Of a DNA stretch of 64,000 bases, positions 12,052-25,287 are shown piece after piece (within the stretch, counting starts at the first letter, position 1; each line of letters begins with the position of its first letter). Made by a program: the position numbers and the translations under genes. Origin of the DNA: Paramecium sonneborni (taxonomy: Eukaryota > Ciliophora > Oligohymenophorea > Peniculida > Parameciidae); assembly GCA_905182985.1 (NCBI GenBank), contig CAJJDN010000059.1:1902-65901 (forward strand), given 5' to 3'. The notes beneath the pieces were generated by a model, which saw only the letters and a list, made by a program, of their open reading frames with translations, was not told the DNA's origin and did no database searches.

Positions 12052-15000
12052 ATGATATTAGTAGGTGCTTTTTTAGCAATCCAAATATTAGCGAATACAT
12101 TAGAAACAATTGAAATGAATCCGTTGAACCAATAAATTAGAAAAATTATTAAATTAGAAGACCTTAACTATCCCTCAAATTTTTGTTTTACATATGGCAT
12201 ATGGTCCAAGTATAATCCACTTGGAAAAATAAGTTAAATAGGAATGTACGGATTGTTTGATGGCTATTGCTTTCATTTACACAATGCAATTGAAGTAGAC
12301 TCTTTAAGTTTAAATTTTATTTATTATGATTGTCTTGATAAACAATTAAAGACTATCAAAAAAACAATCTAGTTTATAAATGATAAGAATGAACAACTAA
12401 CATTTTCAATAAATATAGATTCTGATTAGTATGAAAATATTTGGTATTTTATGCAAATAATTTAATGGCCACAATTAGATAGATTTGAATTATTATTAAG
12501 TAAATAATAATCATAAGAAATTCACGAAATAATATAAATGAAGAGTCCATATAATGATAAAAATTTGATTTTAACATTTGGAAGTAATTTAATTGTAAGT
12601 AATTCCAAAATTTTAAACATTAAACATGGAGATATTTTTTCATATTTTCCAGGTGCAATTAGATTATAGGAATATAGTGAAGAGATTTAAGCTCCTTTAC
12701 TAAATTTATTAGAAATAGCATAAGTAACTTATGAATCTTTTAAAACTTGTGTTTGTTAGCCTAATGAAAAATTTCTAATTGAAGATTAAGACTTTTAAGA
12801 TTTAAAATTTAGTCAATACATATCGTAAAATTTGAATTGTGATTCTTTCATATTAATAGGATGGATTTAAATAAAAAAAATACCAATAGATTCAAAAGAG
12901 TTTATTTATTAATTCATAAAAATTAGTCCAAACTCAGAGTTATTAATGTTGGAGGATTCAAATCTATCTCCTTTTTAGTTATTTTATTATATTTCAGAAG
13001 AAGAAAATAACATTGAAATAACAACATATAGTTACTAATTTCCAGATGTATCATCAAATTTTGTAGAAAACCCATTTCTTATAAAAGATAAATTTAAAAT
13101 TAGTAATGAGATCACCTAATGGCATTAAATAAAAGTAGAATTATAATTTGATTAATTCAAAATTGATGTAAAATTTTATGAGAACAAAATTTTAAATCAT
13201 TTTACAAAAATGTATAATGTTAAATAATTTAATAATTATTAAATAAAAGTGAAGTTTGGAAATTGTTTATAATAATCTAAAAATTAGTTAAATGTTGCTA
13301 TTAAAAATTTTCAATTTTATAATTGCTATTAATAATTGGATTACCAAAACTGTCATTATAGCTGCCTTACTTGTGATGGACCAACTAATGAAAACTGTTT
13401 ATCTTGTTCTGAATTTTCAACAAGAATTTACTTATAATAATATAAAGTCTGTATTTGTCCATATAATACAATTGATTAAGATGGAAAATGTAAAACTTTT
13501 GAAGATTCTAATTTAATACTTCAAAAAAGTCATCGAGTCTCAAAATGCTAATAAGGTTATTTTGAAAATGAAAGAGAGTGCTTTATATGGTAAAACTGTA
13601 TTTAATTTATTTAGTCCTTCTATTGTCAAAAAAAAGATGATTACATGTTTAGAATGTTACAAAAATCCATCAAATTGGTAGTTTGATCTAACTTGTTAAT
13701 AAAATTTATATTTATAAGAATTAGGCAGCTTATAGGAATCAATTATTTTTGAAGGTATAGAAAGATTTTATTTTGATGGAGCATAAATTAATTATAGGCA
13801 AGATTACAATAAATCTTCATTTCAAACTAACATAGAAAGCATTGAAAATATGTATGTAGAGCTAAGATTAGTTTCTATAGCATTTAAATAGTTTTGTCAA
13901 TAACAAGAAAATATTATTTAAAATACATTCATGTGCTATCTATGCAGATTGTATAATTGTTTAACTTGTTCTATCAGTATAACAGGTCTTGAGTGCATTC
14001 AATGTGAGATTGGTTATATTCTTATGAAAGGACAATGTACTTAAAATAATTTTTAGTAAATTGATCCTATTTGTATCCCTCCTGATTATTTAACTTTTTA
14101 AAAATAGTGTAAAACATGCACAATTAAGAACTGTATTTTATGTTTTGAATACATTAGCTACGATTAAGATGTTAGTTCTTTATATCCTTCATATGCAATA
14201 ACTGAGGATGATTTCGAATATATTAAAATTGGTTGCGCACTTTGTAAAGATAATTATATTTTTGATTTCACTCTTAACTTATGCATAAATTAAATATCTT
14301 AATTAAAAAGTTGTTAACGTTCATTTATTAATTTGGATGGTTCAGAAAAATGCACACTATCAACAACTGATGATTTTACCATTGCTCCAGAAATAATTAA
14401 TTGTTAAAAGTACATTCAAAATTGTTAACAATGTTCATTAAATATTTATAACATTATTTAATGTATTATTTGTCAAAATGGATTTCTTGTAGAAAATAAT
14501 CAGTGTTTTCCTAATGAAGAAGAGCTTCCAGATCAACTTATTCGAAGTTGGACAAGTAAAATTCAAAGTTTTATGCTCTAATTTATTCCTTCATTATATA
14601 CTTATATTTATCAATATTATTTTTTGCCCCAATAGATTGAAGAAGGTTATTGTGATTCAGATTGTTTAATTTGTGGATAAAATGTATTTTATTATTGTAA
14701 AAAATGTCGCTTAAATTACTTTAAATAATAAATCAAGGTTGAGGAAGGTTAAAATTGCTCTGATTGTCCTCAGCTGTGTTAAGTTTGCATTCCTCGCTCA
14801 GATATAGAAATTAAAGTATTCATTTTTAGATATTTAGGCTTATTCACCAAAATTTTTGGTCACTGAGGAGAATTTAATTTATACAAAAAAATGTATTAAA
14901 CCTTATCTTGATCCTGCAATTTATTTTGATCCATATAATTAAGTAGCTAGGTATTGTTTAAATAGGGAATGCGATGATTCTTTAATATTCAGATTTTCAA

Positions 15001-18000
15001 TTCACTCTTGCAATTTTATACGTTTTAATCGCAATTATGAATCATAAATCAATACTAAATATTGTAATTCAATTGGAATTTAATCGATAGAATTTTAATT
15101 TGATTTCACCATAGATGAAGAAATATGTTATCTATTTTTCCCTTTATCATTTTCAACCAAACTTAAATAATAAATTTTCACTTTAAAACATACTCAATTT
15201 AAAATATACTCAGAAAAGTAGTATTTTATTTATCCTATTTAATCAACATATTTTTCAAATTATGATGAAGTTTAATTTGAAAATTTAAGCTTTATTATTA
15301 ATAATAATCATACTTTCATTATCGACAATGATTCAAATTAGATTAATTTAACACTATCCAACATTAAAATTTACTAAAGTTAATTTAACGATCTAAATTC
15401 TTTATTTGAAACTCAAAATTATGATATTATTAATTTGAAGAATTTAACAATATCTAACTCCATATTTAAAAATTCTTCGATTCTTAGACTCATAAAGTAA
15501 TAATTAGTAAGAATCATTTCTATTAGTGGATTATATATATATAATTGTACATTTAAAGATTCAACTTTATTTTATATTACAAAATTATAAAATAACATAT
15601 ATCTTGAAAATTTTTAAATTCAAAATTGTACATTAGAACATTCTTCTATTTTTTATTTTGACACTTAAACATTAGGCCATATTTTGATTAATTTAAGCCC
15701 ATTATCGGTTTAAAACAATTAATTTTATGAATCTAATTTAATTAATACTACAAATCTGGTAGAATTAAGAATAGAAGATTTCTCATTTAAATTCAATTAT
15801 CTATACAATTCGATAATCATAGGGCTTAATTCTAAATTAACGTTATTATAAATTCTTATCGAAAAAAATAAGTTTGAATCTTCCTAGTTTGTTATTATCA
15901 TTTAGAAATTATTTATGTAGACTATCCCATGTTTAATATAGGATCTTTAAGTAATTGAAAATTTATACTAAAGCTCAAATTTATTCCGTATTTTATCAAC
16001 ATATTCAACCAATAATCTTATTGTTAATATTTAAAATACTTACATGTATTAAAATTATCAACTAACTAATCAAGTTGAATTTGAATATCTATTTGATATA
16101 AACTGTGATTAATTCTTTTTAAAATTAATGACTATAACTTATAATGATAACCTATTGATTTTACTTTTATAAGAAAATCAAAAAATTTTAATTGAAAATC
16201 TTTTCTACTAAGGCACTCCAATGGATTTTAAGATACCATTATCATTAAAAGATTTATAAATGAATAAAAGAAATAAACTACTTACTATTCAAGGTATAAG
16301 ATAAACATCAATTATTAATTTAATTGTAGAAAATTAGATTAATTTTGATGAATATATAATTGAGATAACTCAAAGTTCTCAAGTTAAAACAAAGTAAATT
16401 AGTCATATAAATATTCAGAATGCTAAATTTTAAGGAAACATTTAATTATTAACAAATTAAATTCATAGATTATCACTATTAAGCATAGAATCAGATATTT
16501 ATATAAATATTTTATTGTAAAATATTTCTTATGGCTACAATATATTTCATTCATATACAAATAATGCATTAAGATCTTCTGCAAGTCTATTATATATTTG
16601 GTCTTCTTTAGGTTCAATAGAAGTGAAAGATATCTTCTGCTATTATAACGCTTTAACAAATTCCTCAAATACTTTTGTTATTATAAATTCTGAAAAATTA
16701 TAATTTATTAATTACACAATTCAAAATTAAAACTACTTAAATAATGCCTTATGGTGCCAATATTATGATCTTGATCTTGGATTAGTTGATCATCTTAATC
16801 AAGAGAATTTTAATTAATATATTTTTTCTACTTTAAAAATCAGCAATATTGGAGGAGCAGGAAAAGTCTAAGCCTCATAATTTTTGTGTATAGATTGTTT
16901 CTTTGAACGAATACTTGCTAAAGAAGGTTTTGCATTTGATATTACAACTACAGAAGAAGGTTATATCAGTTTATTAAACTTAACAGTTAATTAAGCTGAA
17001 AATGATTTAGAAACGAGAGAAAAATATTAAGGATGTATTAATGTATACTCAACTAATAGTAAATTAAACATGATCATAAATACTGCTAAATTCTTTAACA
17101 TATTTAATAGAATGGCTTCTTCAATATTTACCATTATTCCTTCAAAAATTTAGAATTATTTATAAATATAAAATGTTGAATTTGAAAATTGTTTTTCTTT
17201 ATTTAGTCAGATTATGAATATTCAGTTTTCTTAAATAATAATTGAGAAAAATTTTGTTATACTTAGAAATATTAAAATCATATAACATTTATAAAGTTGG
17301 ACCTAATATTTTTCTAAAGTTAAAAATTTATAAATTTAAGAATTAGATGAAATTGTAGAAAATGATAATGCATTAATTTCTATAAGTAGTGGTAGTGTGA
17401 TGATTAAAAATCTTTAAATTTAAGGGGCCTGTATTTCACCTATTATGAGATTTAAAAATGTTCTGCAACTTTCATTAGAATCATTAAAAATTAATAATAT
17501 TGAAATATTTTACTAATTAACTCTAATCTAAATAATTTAAGTGGTTAAACTATAATCAAAAATAAAGTTCTAATAAATAGATATCTAAAGCGTTTCTTTA
17601 TATGAAACCTTGATTCCAGGGTCTTCATAAAATTTTTTAAATGAAAATGCTTATTAACTATAATAAAGTAATATAGAAGTTGGTTCTTTATTGAATATTC
17701 AAAGTTTTTCAAATTAAAGTTTACTTTATTTTGATTAAATTCAATTAATTAATAATAATTGTACATATTGTATTCATGGATTGATGTATTTTGAAGTAGA
17801 AGAATTTTAAGAAATAAGACTTTTAAATATAAATTGTTTATTTAATTAAATAAAAAAATTTGGTTGTTTATATTTTACCAAAAAAAAGTTTGCTTAAGCT
17901 AAAGTAACTATTTAAAATTCAAATTTTTTACATAATAAAGGAACTTAAGGGATTGCTATTATGTGTGTGAATATTTATTTAAAGATTATGTCAAGTAAAA

Positions 18001-20599
18001 TAATATAGAATTCTGCTAGTGAGTTAGGAGGGGGTATTTATCTTGTAATCGACTAAAGTAATTATATTATTAAATAATCAATAATTTTATCTAATAATGC
18101 AAAAGCAGGTGGAGGAATTTATTTGTAAGGAGATAGTTTTTTAAATAAAAATAATTTTATTAATACTTAATTATTATTTAATACAGCAACAGAATAAGGT
18201 AATAATCTAATTGAGAATCCATCTCATTTAGCTTTATATATTAATTAAAAGGAGATTCCTTCCACTGATTTAAAAACCAATGGAGTTTAAACTAATAAAA
18301 TAAAATTAAGTACTTATAGAATAATTGAACAAGGAATAGTTCAAAAATCAGATTGCTTGATATTCCCAAGTAATTAAATAATCAAAGATTTCAAAATATT
18401 TGATACAAAATAATCTAAATATAAATCATTCATAGAAAATATCTAATTAAATTACAAAAATAGTCTAAATGAGTTATTAAAAAATGTTTAAAATTCAACT
18501 TGCTTAATTAATTAATCTATTGTAACAAAAAATCAATCTTCTGTTATAAAATTATAAAATAACTAAGTTTATAAACTTGATAATGGGAAATATTATTTTG
18601 ATTTATCCCCATTATAATTCACTTTTGATCCATTTTAATAAAATTATGAATATTTATAACTATCAATATAATGCAAATTTAATTTATAGAATAGTGGCTT
18701 GTTGTATATAATAAATACAAAAAGTTTAAAATGTCAATTAGGTGAATTTTATGTTGATGAAGGATGTCAAATATGTTAATCAAATTAGGGTTTTTATTCT
18801 GTCACTTATAATGCAACGAAATGTTCAATTTTCGATAAGACAAAATTTGCAAAAATATCCTCTAATATGATAGAATTATTACCTGGATACTGGAGGCCAC
18901 ATAATTTATCAGACTTCGCAGAAATATGTTTTAGAAATCTAGCTTTTTGTAGAGGAGGATGGCTTGTTGGAAATAATTTATGTATAAATGGGCATCTTGG
19001 AGCATTATGCGAAGAGTGCGATATTTTTGATATGAGAGGTTATGGCAATTTTTATAAAAATTAATGGGATTAATAATGTTTAAGATGTACAGGCTCATGG
19101 GTTGGTATATTCTCTATTTTACTAGTAATAATTTGGTATATATATATAATACAATTATTTTAGGACTTTTATATCTATTGCTTTATCTTTGAGAAGTATT
19201 AATCGATCAAATAAATTATACGCATAACTTAAATTAGTTAGGAGATTTAATAAAATATTATTTAAATTAAATTAAGGTAAGTTTTATTATAACTAATTTT
19301 AGATCATGAGAGTATTCTAATAAAGATGATGATAAATTATTTATGGACTTTTTCAGCGATATTTACATTTAATATCAACTTTTCATTATCATTTTAATTT
19401 ATTGAATAAACTAGCAATAGTTCTTATTCTTTAGCTAATGATATAGATTGTTAATTATCAAATCTTAGTAATACTTCCTTAATTTATCTAAAACTCATTA
19501 CTTTGATCACATTTATAGTCTCGTAATTTAATATCATTTTTTTAATTTCATTTGTTTATTTCATAAAGATAAATCATAAATTTGATTTAAGCATACTATC
19601 TAATACTTTGCTTTATTTATATGTGGTAAATTATGCTGGTTTAATAAAAATGTATACTAAATAATTATTTTTAGGCTATCTTCAATTATTTCAATTCGTG
19701 TGATTTCGAATATCAATTATATTTAAGGGGATGTTAGTTAAATTTTTGGGGATTAAAATCATTAAACTTGGATGTATTATTTTGTTTTACCAGCAATAAT
19801 ATTTTTTGGTCTAATTATCCCTGTATTTATCTTTATCTTTTTAATAATAAATTAAAACAATTTAGATGAAATCAAACTTAGAAAACATATATGTTATATA
19901 CTAAATGAATATTAAAGTTAAAGCTATTTTTGGGAATAAATTAAATAGTTCAAAAAAGCTTTAATTATTTTTATCATGACTTATTTTGAAACATAAATTT
20001 TATTAAAAGCATCTTTATTAGGTTTATGCTTATTAATTTATTAATTATTATCAGCTAATCAAAAGCCTTTTATTATTCAAAAATTTAATTCTTTAGATTT
20101 ATAATCTGGATAAATTTGCTCAATTACTATTTTTTTAGCTGCTATTAAATATATAAGTGAACAATAAAATATAGAATACGCATAAACAATAATATAACTT
20201 ACAATAATTGGATTCTTTATACGACTTTGCTATCCTTTTGTAAAAAATCTGTTTAGAATATATTATAAAATATATAAAATTCCTTTATTAACTAGTTTAT
20301 ATAATTTATTAAAACTTATTAGCAATAGTTCTATGCTAACGGTTTATTTTGGTAAAATATTAAATTAACAAAAACATAAAGAATAAAGGCTCTAAAATTA
20401 TTTTGTAAAATTACGAGATTACCTGATGTTATATACAAAAATTTAATTACGAAATACAAGGTATTTTTATTAAGCTTTATTTAGGTTATCTATTATGAAT
20501 AGTCCAGGTAGAATTCATACAGCTAAATCTACCAGGTATGATTTGGAAAAAATTCTCTTTTTGGGAACTGAAGAAGAAAATCATCAGATAAATTAGTGA
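12052..20599 (+). CDS. Giant cysteine-rich, beta-helix-like multi-pass membrane protein (about 2,799 residues)
   Basis: Translation starts at MILVGAFLAIQILAN, a classic signal peptide. Introns at 13590-13614, 14816-14837, 19136-19163, 19277-19302 and 19652-19674, plus a probable in-frame one at 20461-20484, leave exactly 2,800 codons. Order: an extracellular N-terminal region with lectin-like composition; Cys-rich growth-factor-receptor/furin-like repeats (codons from about 13.3 to 14.8 kb, e.g. CHYSCLTCDGPTNENCLSC); a very long Asn/Ile/Ser-rich region of short strand repeats with GGGIYL motifs typical of right-handed beta-helix (pectin-lyase-like) folds; another Cys block near 18.75-19.03 kb (LPGYWRP, CRGGW, CEECDIFD); then about eight hydrophobic helices and a basic cytoplasmic tail. 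Proteins of this plan are abundant in ciliates and are presumed surface or vesicle membrane proteins; ligand and role are unknown. It is a single intact gene. Confidence 0.85.
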
Positions 20600-21354
20600 T
20601 TATTTGAATTAAATTTAAATATAGAAAACAATGTTAAAAATAGATTATTTTTAAATTATTTTTCATTTTAATAAAATTTAGAAAAATTTAATTCTGAATA
20701 AAATAATTAATTTAGAATCTTTTTTGAAAATTGTAAATTAGAGAGCCTAAGAGAAAATCATAATTTGTTGAAATCTTATTAAGAATTTGCAATTACTTGA
20801 AGAAAGAAAAATCTGATAAATATTAAAAACAACTATTATTTTGCACAAAAATCAATCTAATATATCTAATTAAATAATGTAGAATGAACTTTATATAATT
20901 GGATATACCAAAAAAAAAATAATCAATTTTATATTCAAAAATATCATTCCATATATTAATATCAATAAAAAAACTATTGAACTTTATTGAGAAAGATGTA
21001 GATGCATTTGTAATGATATCTCTAAGCTTAAAAAATTAAGCAAATATAGAGAAATAATAAGTTTAATTATAAATATCTATTATATACATATGTTATATAA
21101 AGAATTATAGTTTTTAATTAATATGAATAAAATTTATTGAATTGAATATATTTTACTTGAACATAATTTCTATGCTATCCAGAAATCAAAGAGGCCTTCT
21201 TATTCTTAATTTGAGCTAAAAATATCATTATTTAAGATAATAAAATATTAATGTTAGTTTATAAATAATATAATAATGAATCTTTGTTATAAAATCATAT
21301 TTATATCTTTAAAATTTATTCGATAATAAATTTATTTATTTTTCATATATTTAA
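20600..21354. other. Intergenic stretch, no gene seen
   Basis: AT-rich with many TGA codons in all frames; includes the 3' end of the giant gene and the promoter of the Cys/His-rich gene. No RNA or conserved element was recognised. Confidence 0.6.
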
Positions 21355-21387
21355 TAATTATATAATAGAATATTATTTGATTTTAAA

Positions 21388-22032
21388 ATGTCCACTCTAT
21401 TCTTTTTTGGTTCTAATATTTTTATTATTTTTATGAATCCTGAACCAAAGTTAAAGTATGTAAGACTATCATGTACTTGCCCTCCAATTTGTTCATGTGG
21501 AGGAAAAGTAACAAGGGATTGGGTTCACGTTAAATGTATGAAGGATTCATACATTACATCAAAAGGAGATATCTTTTGTAACAATTATGGATGTAGTAGT
21601 TATTTCATAAAGGATGCAATATTTAAATGTGGATTTCAAAACGATTAAACATGGTACTAATTTAAAAATGCTTCATAATTTATTATGGCTTTGGCTATGG
21701 CAATTTAATCAGCATCATTTAGCCTTAAAGATAATGATTTAGTCTTATTTATTACAGATATCAATGCACAAGTAGCAAAGAGATGGGTTTTATGTTAGAA
21801 TTATGATATTAATATTAAAACTTAATCTGCTCATAAAATGAGTTCCAATTCTTTCCTAATTTTAAATGTTATCAAGAAGATAGCTAAAAATCATAATTAT
21901 TGTTAAGTTCCTGGCATCAATAATTCGATAGGTTAGATATTTCTAGATTAAATTGGTTAAATATTTCGATTGTAAATTTCTTTTAAACAAACGATAGAGT
22001 TATTGATTAGATGTAGTAATATTGAATTCTGA
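21388..22032 (+). CDS. Cys/His-rich small protein (214 residues)
   Basis: One uninterrupted frame from ATG to TGA. The likely working start is the first ATG or the internal MNPEPKL 16 codons later. A cluster CTCPPICSCGGK, DWVHVKC, FCNNYGCSSYF and FKCGF gives about ten Cys plus a His at spacings that suggest a zinc-binding module. The rest is a soluble region (FIMALAMAIQSASFSLKDND, DINAQVAKRWVLCQNYDIN). Ciliate genomes contain families with a similar W-x-H-x-x-C core, but I cannot name a function. It lies wholly inside the duplicated block, so the identical frame at 22320 is probably the same gene counted twice. Confidence 0.7.
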
Positions 22033-22319
22033 CTATAACTGAACAAAATGAAAGTTATTTAGTAGAATAATTTATAATATTTCCTTAATGATATAAGATG
22101 AAAAGAACAATTAACTAATTGTATGTTCATTATTCTAGAAAAATTTAATCAAATTTCATTATTTGAATTAACACAATTTCATCTATGGCTGCAAATTTTG
22201 TATAACTAATGGAAAATTTTTTAAAAATTAAGTATTCAGGAATTAGATTTTAACAAATTAAAATGAAGTAGTATGATTGTTTAATNTAATTATATAATAG
22301 AATATTATTTGATTTTAAA

Positions 22320-22964
22320 ATGTCCACTCTATTCTTTTTTGGTTCTAATATTTTTATTATTTTTATGAATCCTGAACCAAAGTTAAAGTATGTAAGACTA
22401 TCATGTACTTGCCCTCCAATTTGTTCATGTGGAGGAAAAGTAACAAGGGATTGGGTTCACGTTAAATGTATGAAGGATTCATACATTACATCAAAAGGAG
22501 ATATCTTTTGTAACAATTATGGATGTAGTAGTTATTTCATAAAGGATGCAATATTTAAATGTGGATTTCAAAACGATTAAACATGGTACTAATTTAAAAA
22601 TGCTTCATAATTTATTATGGCTTTGGCTATGGCAATTTAATCAGCATCATTTAGCCTTAAAGATAATGATTTAGTCTTATTTATTACAGATATCAATGCA
22701 CAAGTAGCAAAGAGATGGGTTTTATGTTAGAATTATGATATTAATATTAAAACTTAATCTGCTCATAAAATGAGTTCCAATTCTTTCCTAATTTTAAATG
22801 TTATCAAGAAGATAGCTAAAAATCATAATTATTGTTAAGTTCCTGGCATCAATAATTCGATAGGTTAGATATTTCTAGATTAAATTGGTTAAATATTTCG
22901 ATTGTAAATTTCTTTTAAACAAACGATAGAGTTATTGATTAGATGTAGTAATATTGAATTCTGA
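22320..22964 (+). CDS. Second copy of the Cys/His-rich protein, identical (probable assembly duplicate)
   Basis: Base-for-base the same frame as at 21388-22032, shifted by 932 bp. Every synonymous position and both flanks are identical up to the N junction, which argues for one genomic locus represented twice rather than a paralogue. In a corrected assembly only one copy should remain, with the left flank of the first copy and the right flank of this one. Confidence 0.6.
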
Positions 22965-23339
22965 CTATAACTGAACAAAATGAAAGTTATTTAGTAGAAT
23001 AATTTATAATATTTCCTTAATGATATAAGATGAAAAGAACAATTAACTAATTGTATGTTCATTATTCTAGAAAAATTTAATCAAATTTCATTATTTGAAT
23101 TAACACAATTTCATCTATGGCTGCAAATTTTGTATAACTAATGGAAAATTTTTTAAAAATTAAGTATTCAGGAATTAGATTTTAACAAATTAAAATGAAG
23201 TAGTATGATTGTTTAATAAAATAGAAAAAAGTAAACAAATTGATATTAATTTTTTAGATAAAAAAGAAACAAAATTAAATACAAAATTATTGATTAAATA
23301 CATGTAAGAATAGATTATTGATATGATTATTACATTCTT

Positions 23340-23777
23340 TCACAATTTAACATAAAAATAAAATAATAATTTGTTTAGATTTTTTTAAGTGTTAGTAAGA
23401 AATTGAGTTTAAAAATAAAATTGAGTAGAAATTTAAATCAAACATTTATTATGCTTTTTAAAATTGCTAATTTTCTCAGATTTTTAGCTCCTCTAAAGAA
23501 TTCTGCAATGTCTTATAAATCTAAATTAGACTTTGATATTTTAACTAATTGGACTTCTAATTTATTTAGCAGGGGAATTGAGTATTTGTGTTTGGGTTAT
23601 CTTCTATTGATATTTTTTATCTTTTAAATTTCTGAGATAAATTTCTAAGGATCCTCTTTATGATAATTATTACACAAAAATTGGTACAACTAAATTATAT
23701 TTTACGTTTAAAATTTCTTCTTTATGATCGAATATTTAGACTTCAGATTCTTACATCTCTCTTCTTTTATATATCAT
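23340..23777 (-). CDS. Possible small basic protein (145 residues), uncharacterised
   Basis: A continuous frame from ATG at 23777 to TGA at 23340 reads MIYKRREMQESEVQIFDHKE, VKYNLVVPIFVQQLSQRG, YLRNLKDKKYQQ and a Lys/Arg/Gln-rich remainder. The first 70 residues look like real protein; the second half could be chance, since the neighbouring frame also reads well for about 45 codons (IEDNPNTNTQFPCQINQ). An undetected intron is therefore possible. No family is recognised. It is divergent from the membrane-protein gene starting at 23942, leaving about 165 bp between them. Confidence 0.35.
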
Positions 23778-23941
23778 CTTTTGAATATTTTAATTAATTT
23801 ATTTCTAATATTACAATTGTGTAATTCAAATAAAAGATTATCTTCTCTGAAATTCCATCAATAAATGAGTCTTATGCCGAGATAAATTACTTATATATAT
23901 ATATTTAATATAATAATTATATAATCTTTATTAATAAAATA

Positions 23942-24877
23942 ATGAATGAAAGAAGAGACGAAACGCCAATACCTATTCCAATGGAATATGATAAAAAGAA
24001 GGAAGATATTGAGAAAAAATTGAATTCGTACATTTGATAAACTAATAAAGATTATTTGAAGCTGATAAAGCAGCTGAAGAGTAATTGTATTAAGTATAAT
24101 AAATCCTTGCTATATAAGGAGCAGTGTTAGAAACTGCTTCAGAATCATCTTTGAAGGTTCTTGCAATTTAATATTTTGTTACAAGTCTTTTGACAATGTT
24201 CATTTTGCAATTAAATCGTTTTGGATGGATTTTAACATGGCTTCCGTTTTTGGAATAATTTGTTGGAACTCTATATTTAATAACACTAATTCTTTCAGAG
24301 TTTTGTCCAAATGCAGTTTCATAAGTAAATAAATTAATATTTCTAGTTACCATATAACTTTTTAGTTTTTATTTTTCACTCATGTTCTAAAGTTTTACTC
24401 CTTGTTTTTGTGTCACTTTGGTATTCAGAATATAAATGTGAATTGATCACTTTAGCTTTAGGAATTTCTATACTATATTTAATGTATTTAATAAAAGGTT
24501 CTGTTGGTATATATAATCATTTAATATAAGCTGAGAAATAATTTTAAGGTATGAAAGTAAAAAAGTAATTTTGTAATGTGATTCTTATGGTGGCATTTAT
24601 ATCTGGAATTTTATGTTTACTTACTCGGTCAGATATATTAATTATAGCAATTTTATCATGTTTTGGAGTCATATATATCTGCTTTTTATAATTAGCACTT
24701 TAAAGGTTTGAATAAATAGAATATATTTTTGAAAATTCTAATGATGTATATTTGGGACCAGCATTGTTGGATGCAGATCTATTATTCTTTTGCAAATTAT
24801 GTTTTTTTCATTGTTTTAGTAAAAAAAATAATTCAAATCGTAAAAAAGAAGAAGAATCTGAATAAAATGAGAATTGA
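23942..24877 (+). CDS. Multi-pass membrane protein, TMBIM/LFG (Bax inhibitor-1 family)-like
   Basis: Removing introns 24028-24050 (23 nt, AAG acceptor) and 24325-24346 (22 nt, TAG) gives 296 residues. The start MNERRDETPIPIPMEYD leads a charged N-terminus. Six to seven hydrophobic helices follow (e.g. LAIQYFVTSLLTMFIL, CELITLALGISILYLMYLI, FCNVILMVAFISGILCLL, DILIIAILSCFGVIYICFL). Near the C-terminus NSNDVYLGPALLDADLLFF resembles the acidic D-x-Y-x-x-A-L-x-x-Y-x-D motif of LFG proteins, which act in calcium leak and cell-death control at ER/Golgi membranes (family knowledge). The match is by layout and that motif only. The tail is basic/acidic (KKNNSNRKKEEESEQ). Confidence 0.55.
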
Positions 24878-25287
24878 ATAATGAAATTTATATAAAAATT
24901 CAAAAATATATGTACATATTAGTTTAATAAGATTGATATTGTTCAATTTCAAAATTAACCAAATACTTAATTCTCTTAAATTTAATTTTGTGGTTTTTTT
25001 TATTTAGTCTTATTAATAATTAGTTATGTTACAATAAACAAGAAATCAATATTTCTAAAACTTATTGAATTTCATTGAAGTAGATTTTCTTATGAAAATT
25101 ATTAATTCTTAAAATTATCAAGCTTTTTTCTTAGAACTTAAAATATCTGTTTCTAATTTTAGTATTGACAATTATTGATACCCTATGTTTATTTGGATTA
25201 AAAATAGTGTAATTATAAGTTAATAATATTTGACTAAAAACATGAACTAATAATTTATTTTGAAAATATTAATAATTTTCTTAAACA
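24878..25287. other. Intergenic stretch, nothing recognised
   Basis: About 410 bp of AT-rich DNA between two plus-strand genes; no protein-like frame, RNA or repeat was seen. Presumably holds the 3' end of the membrane-protein gene and the next promoter. Confidence 0.6.

Larger units (their letters stand above)
21355..23217. repeat. Exact 931-bp direct duplication abutting a single N (likely assembly artefact)
   Basis: Positions 21355-22285 and 22287-23217 are the same sequence at a constant offset of 932, separated only by one N at 22286. The first copy ends, and the second begins, exactly at the N. Two contigs with overlapping ends joined without merging would give this picture. A true tandem duplication with no divergence and a perfectly placed gap is much less likely. 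Confidence 0.9.

Noticed and set aside
21355..23217. A real tandem gene duplication
   Set aside because: Zero divergence including flanks, and an N exactly at the copy boundary, point to an unmerged contig overlap.
24168..24353. Minus-strand 61-codon frame
   Set aside because: Antisense shadow of the TMBIM-like gene, which has matching introns and hydrophobic helices.
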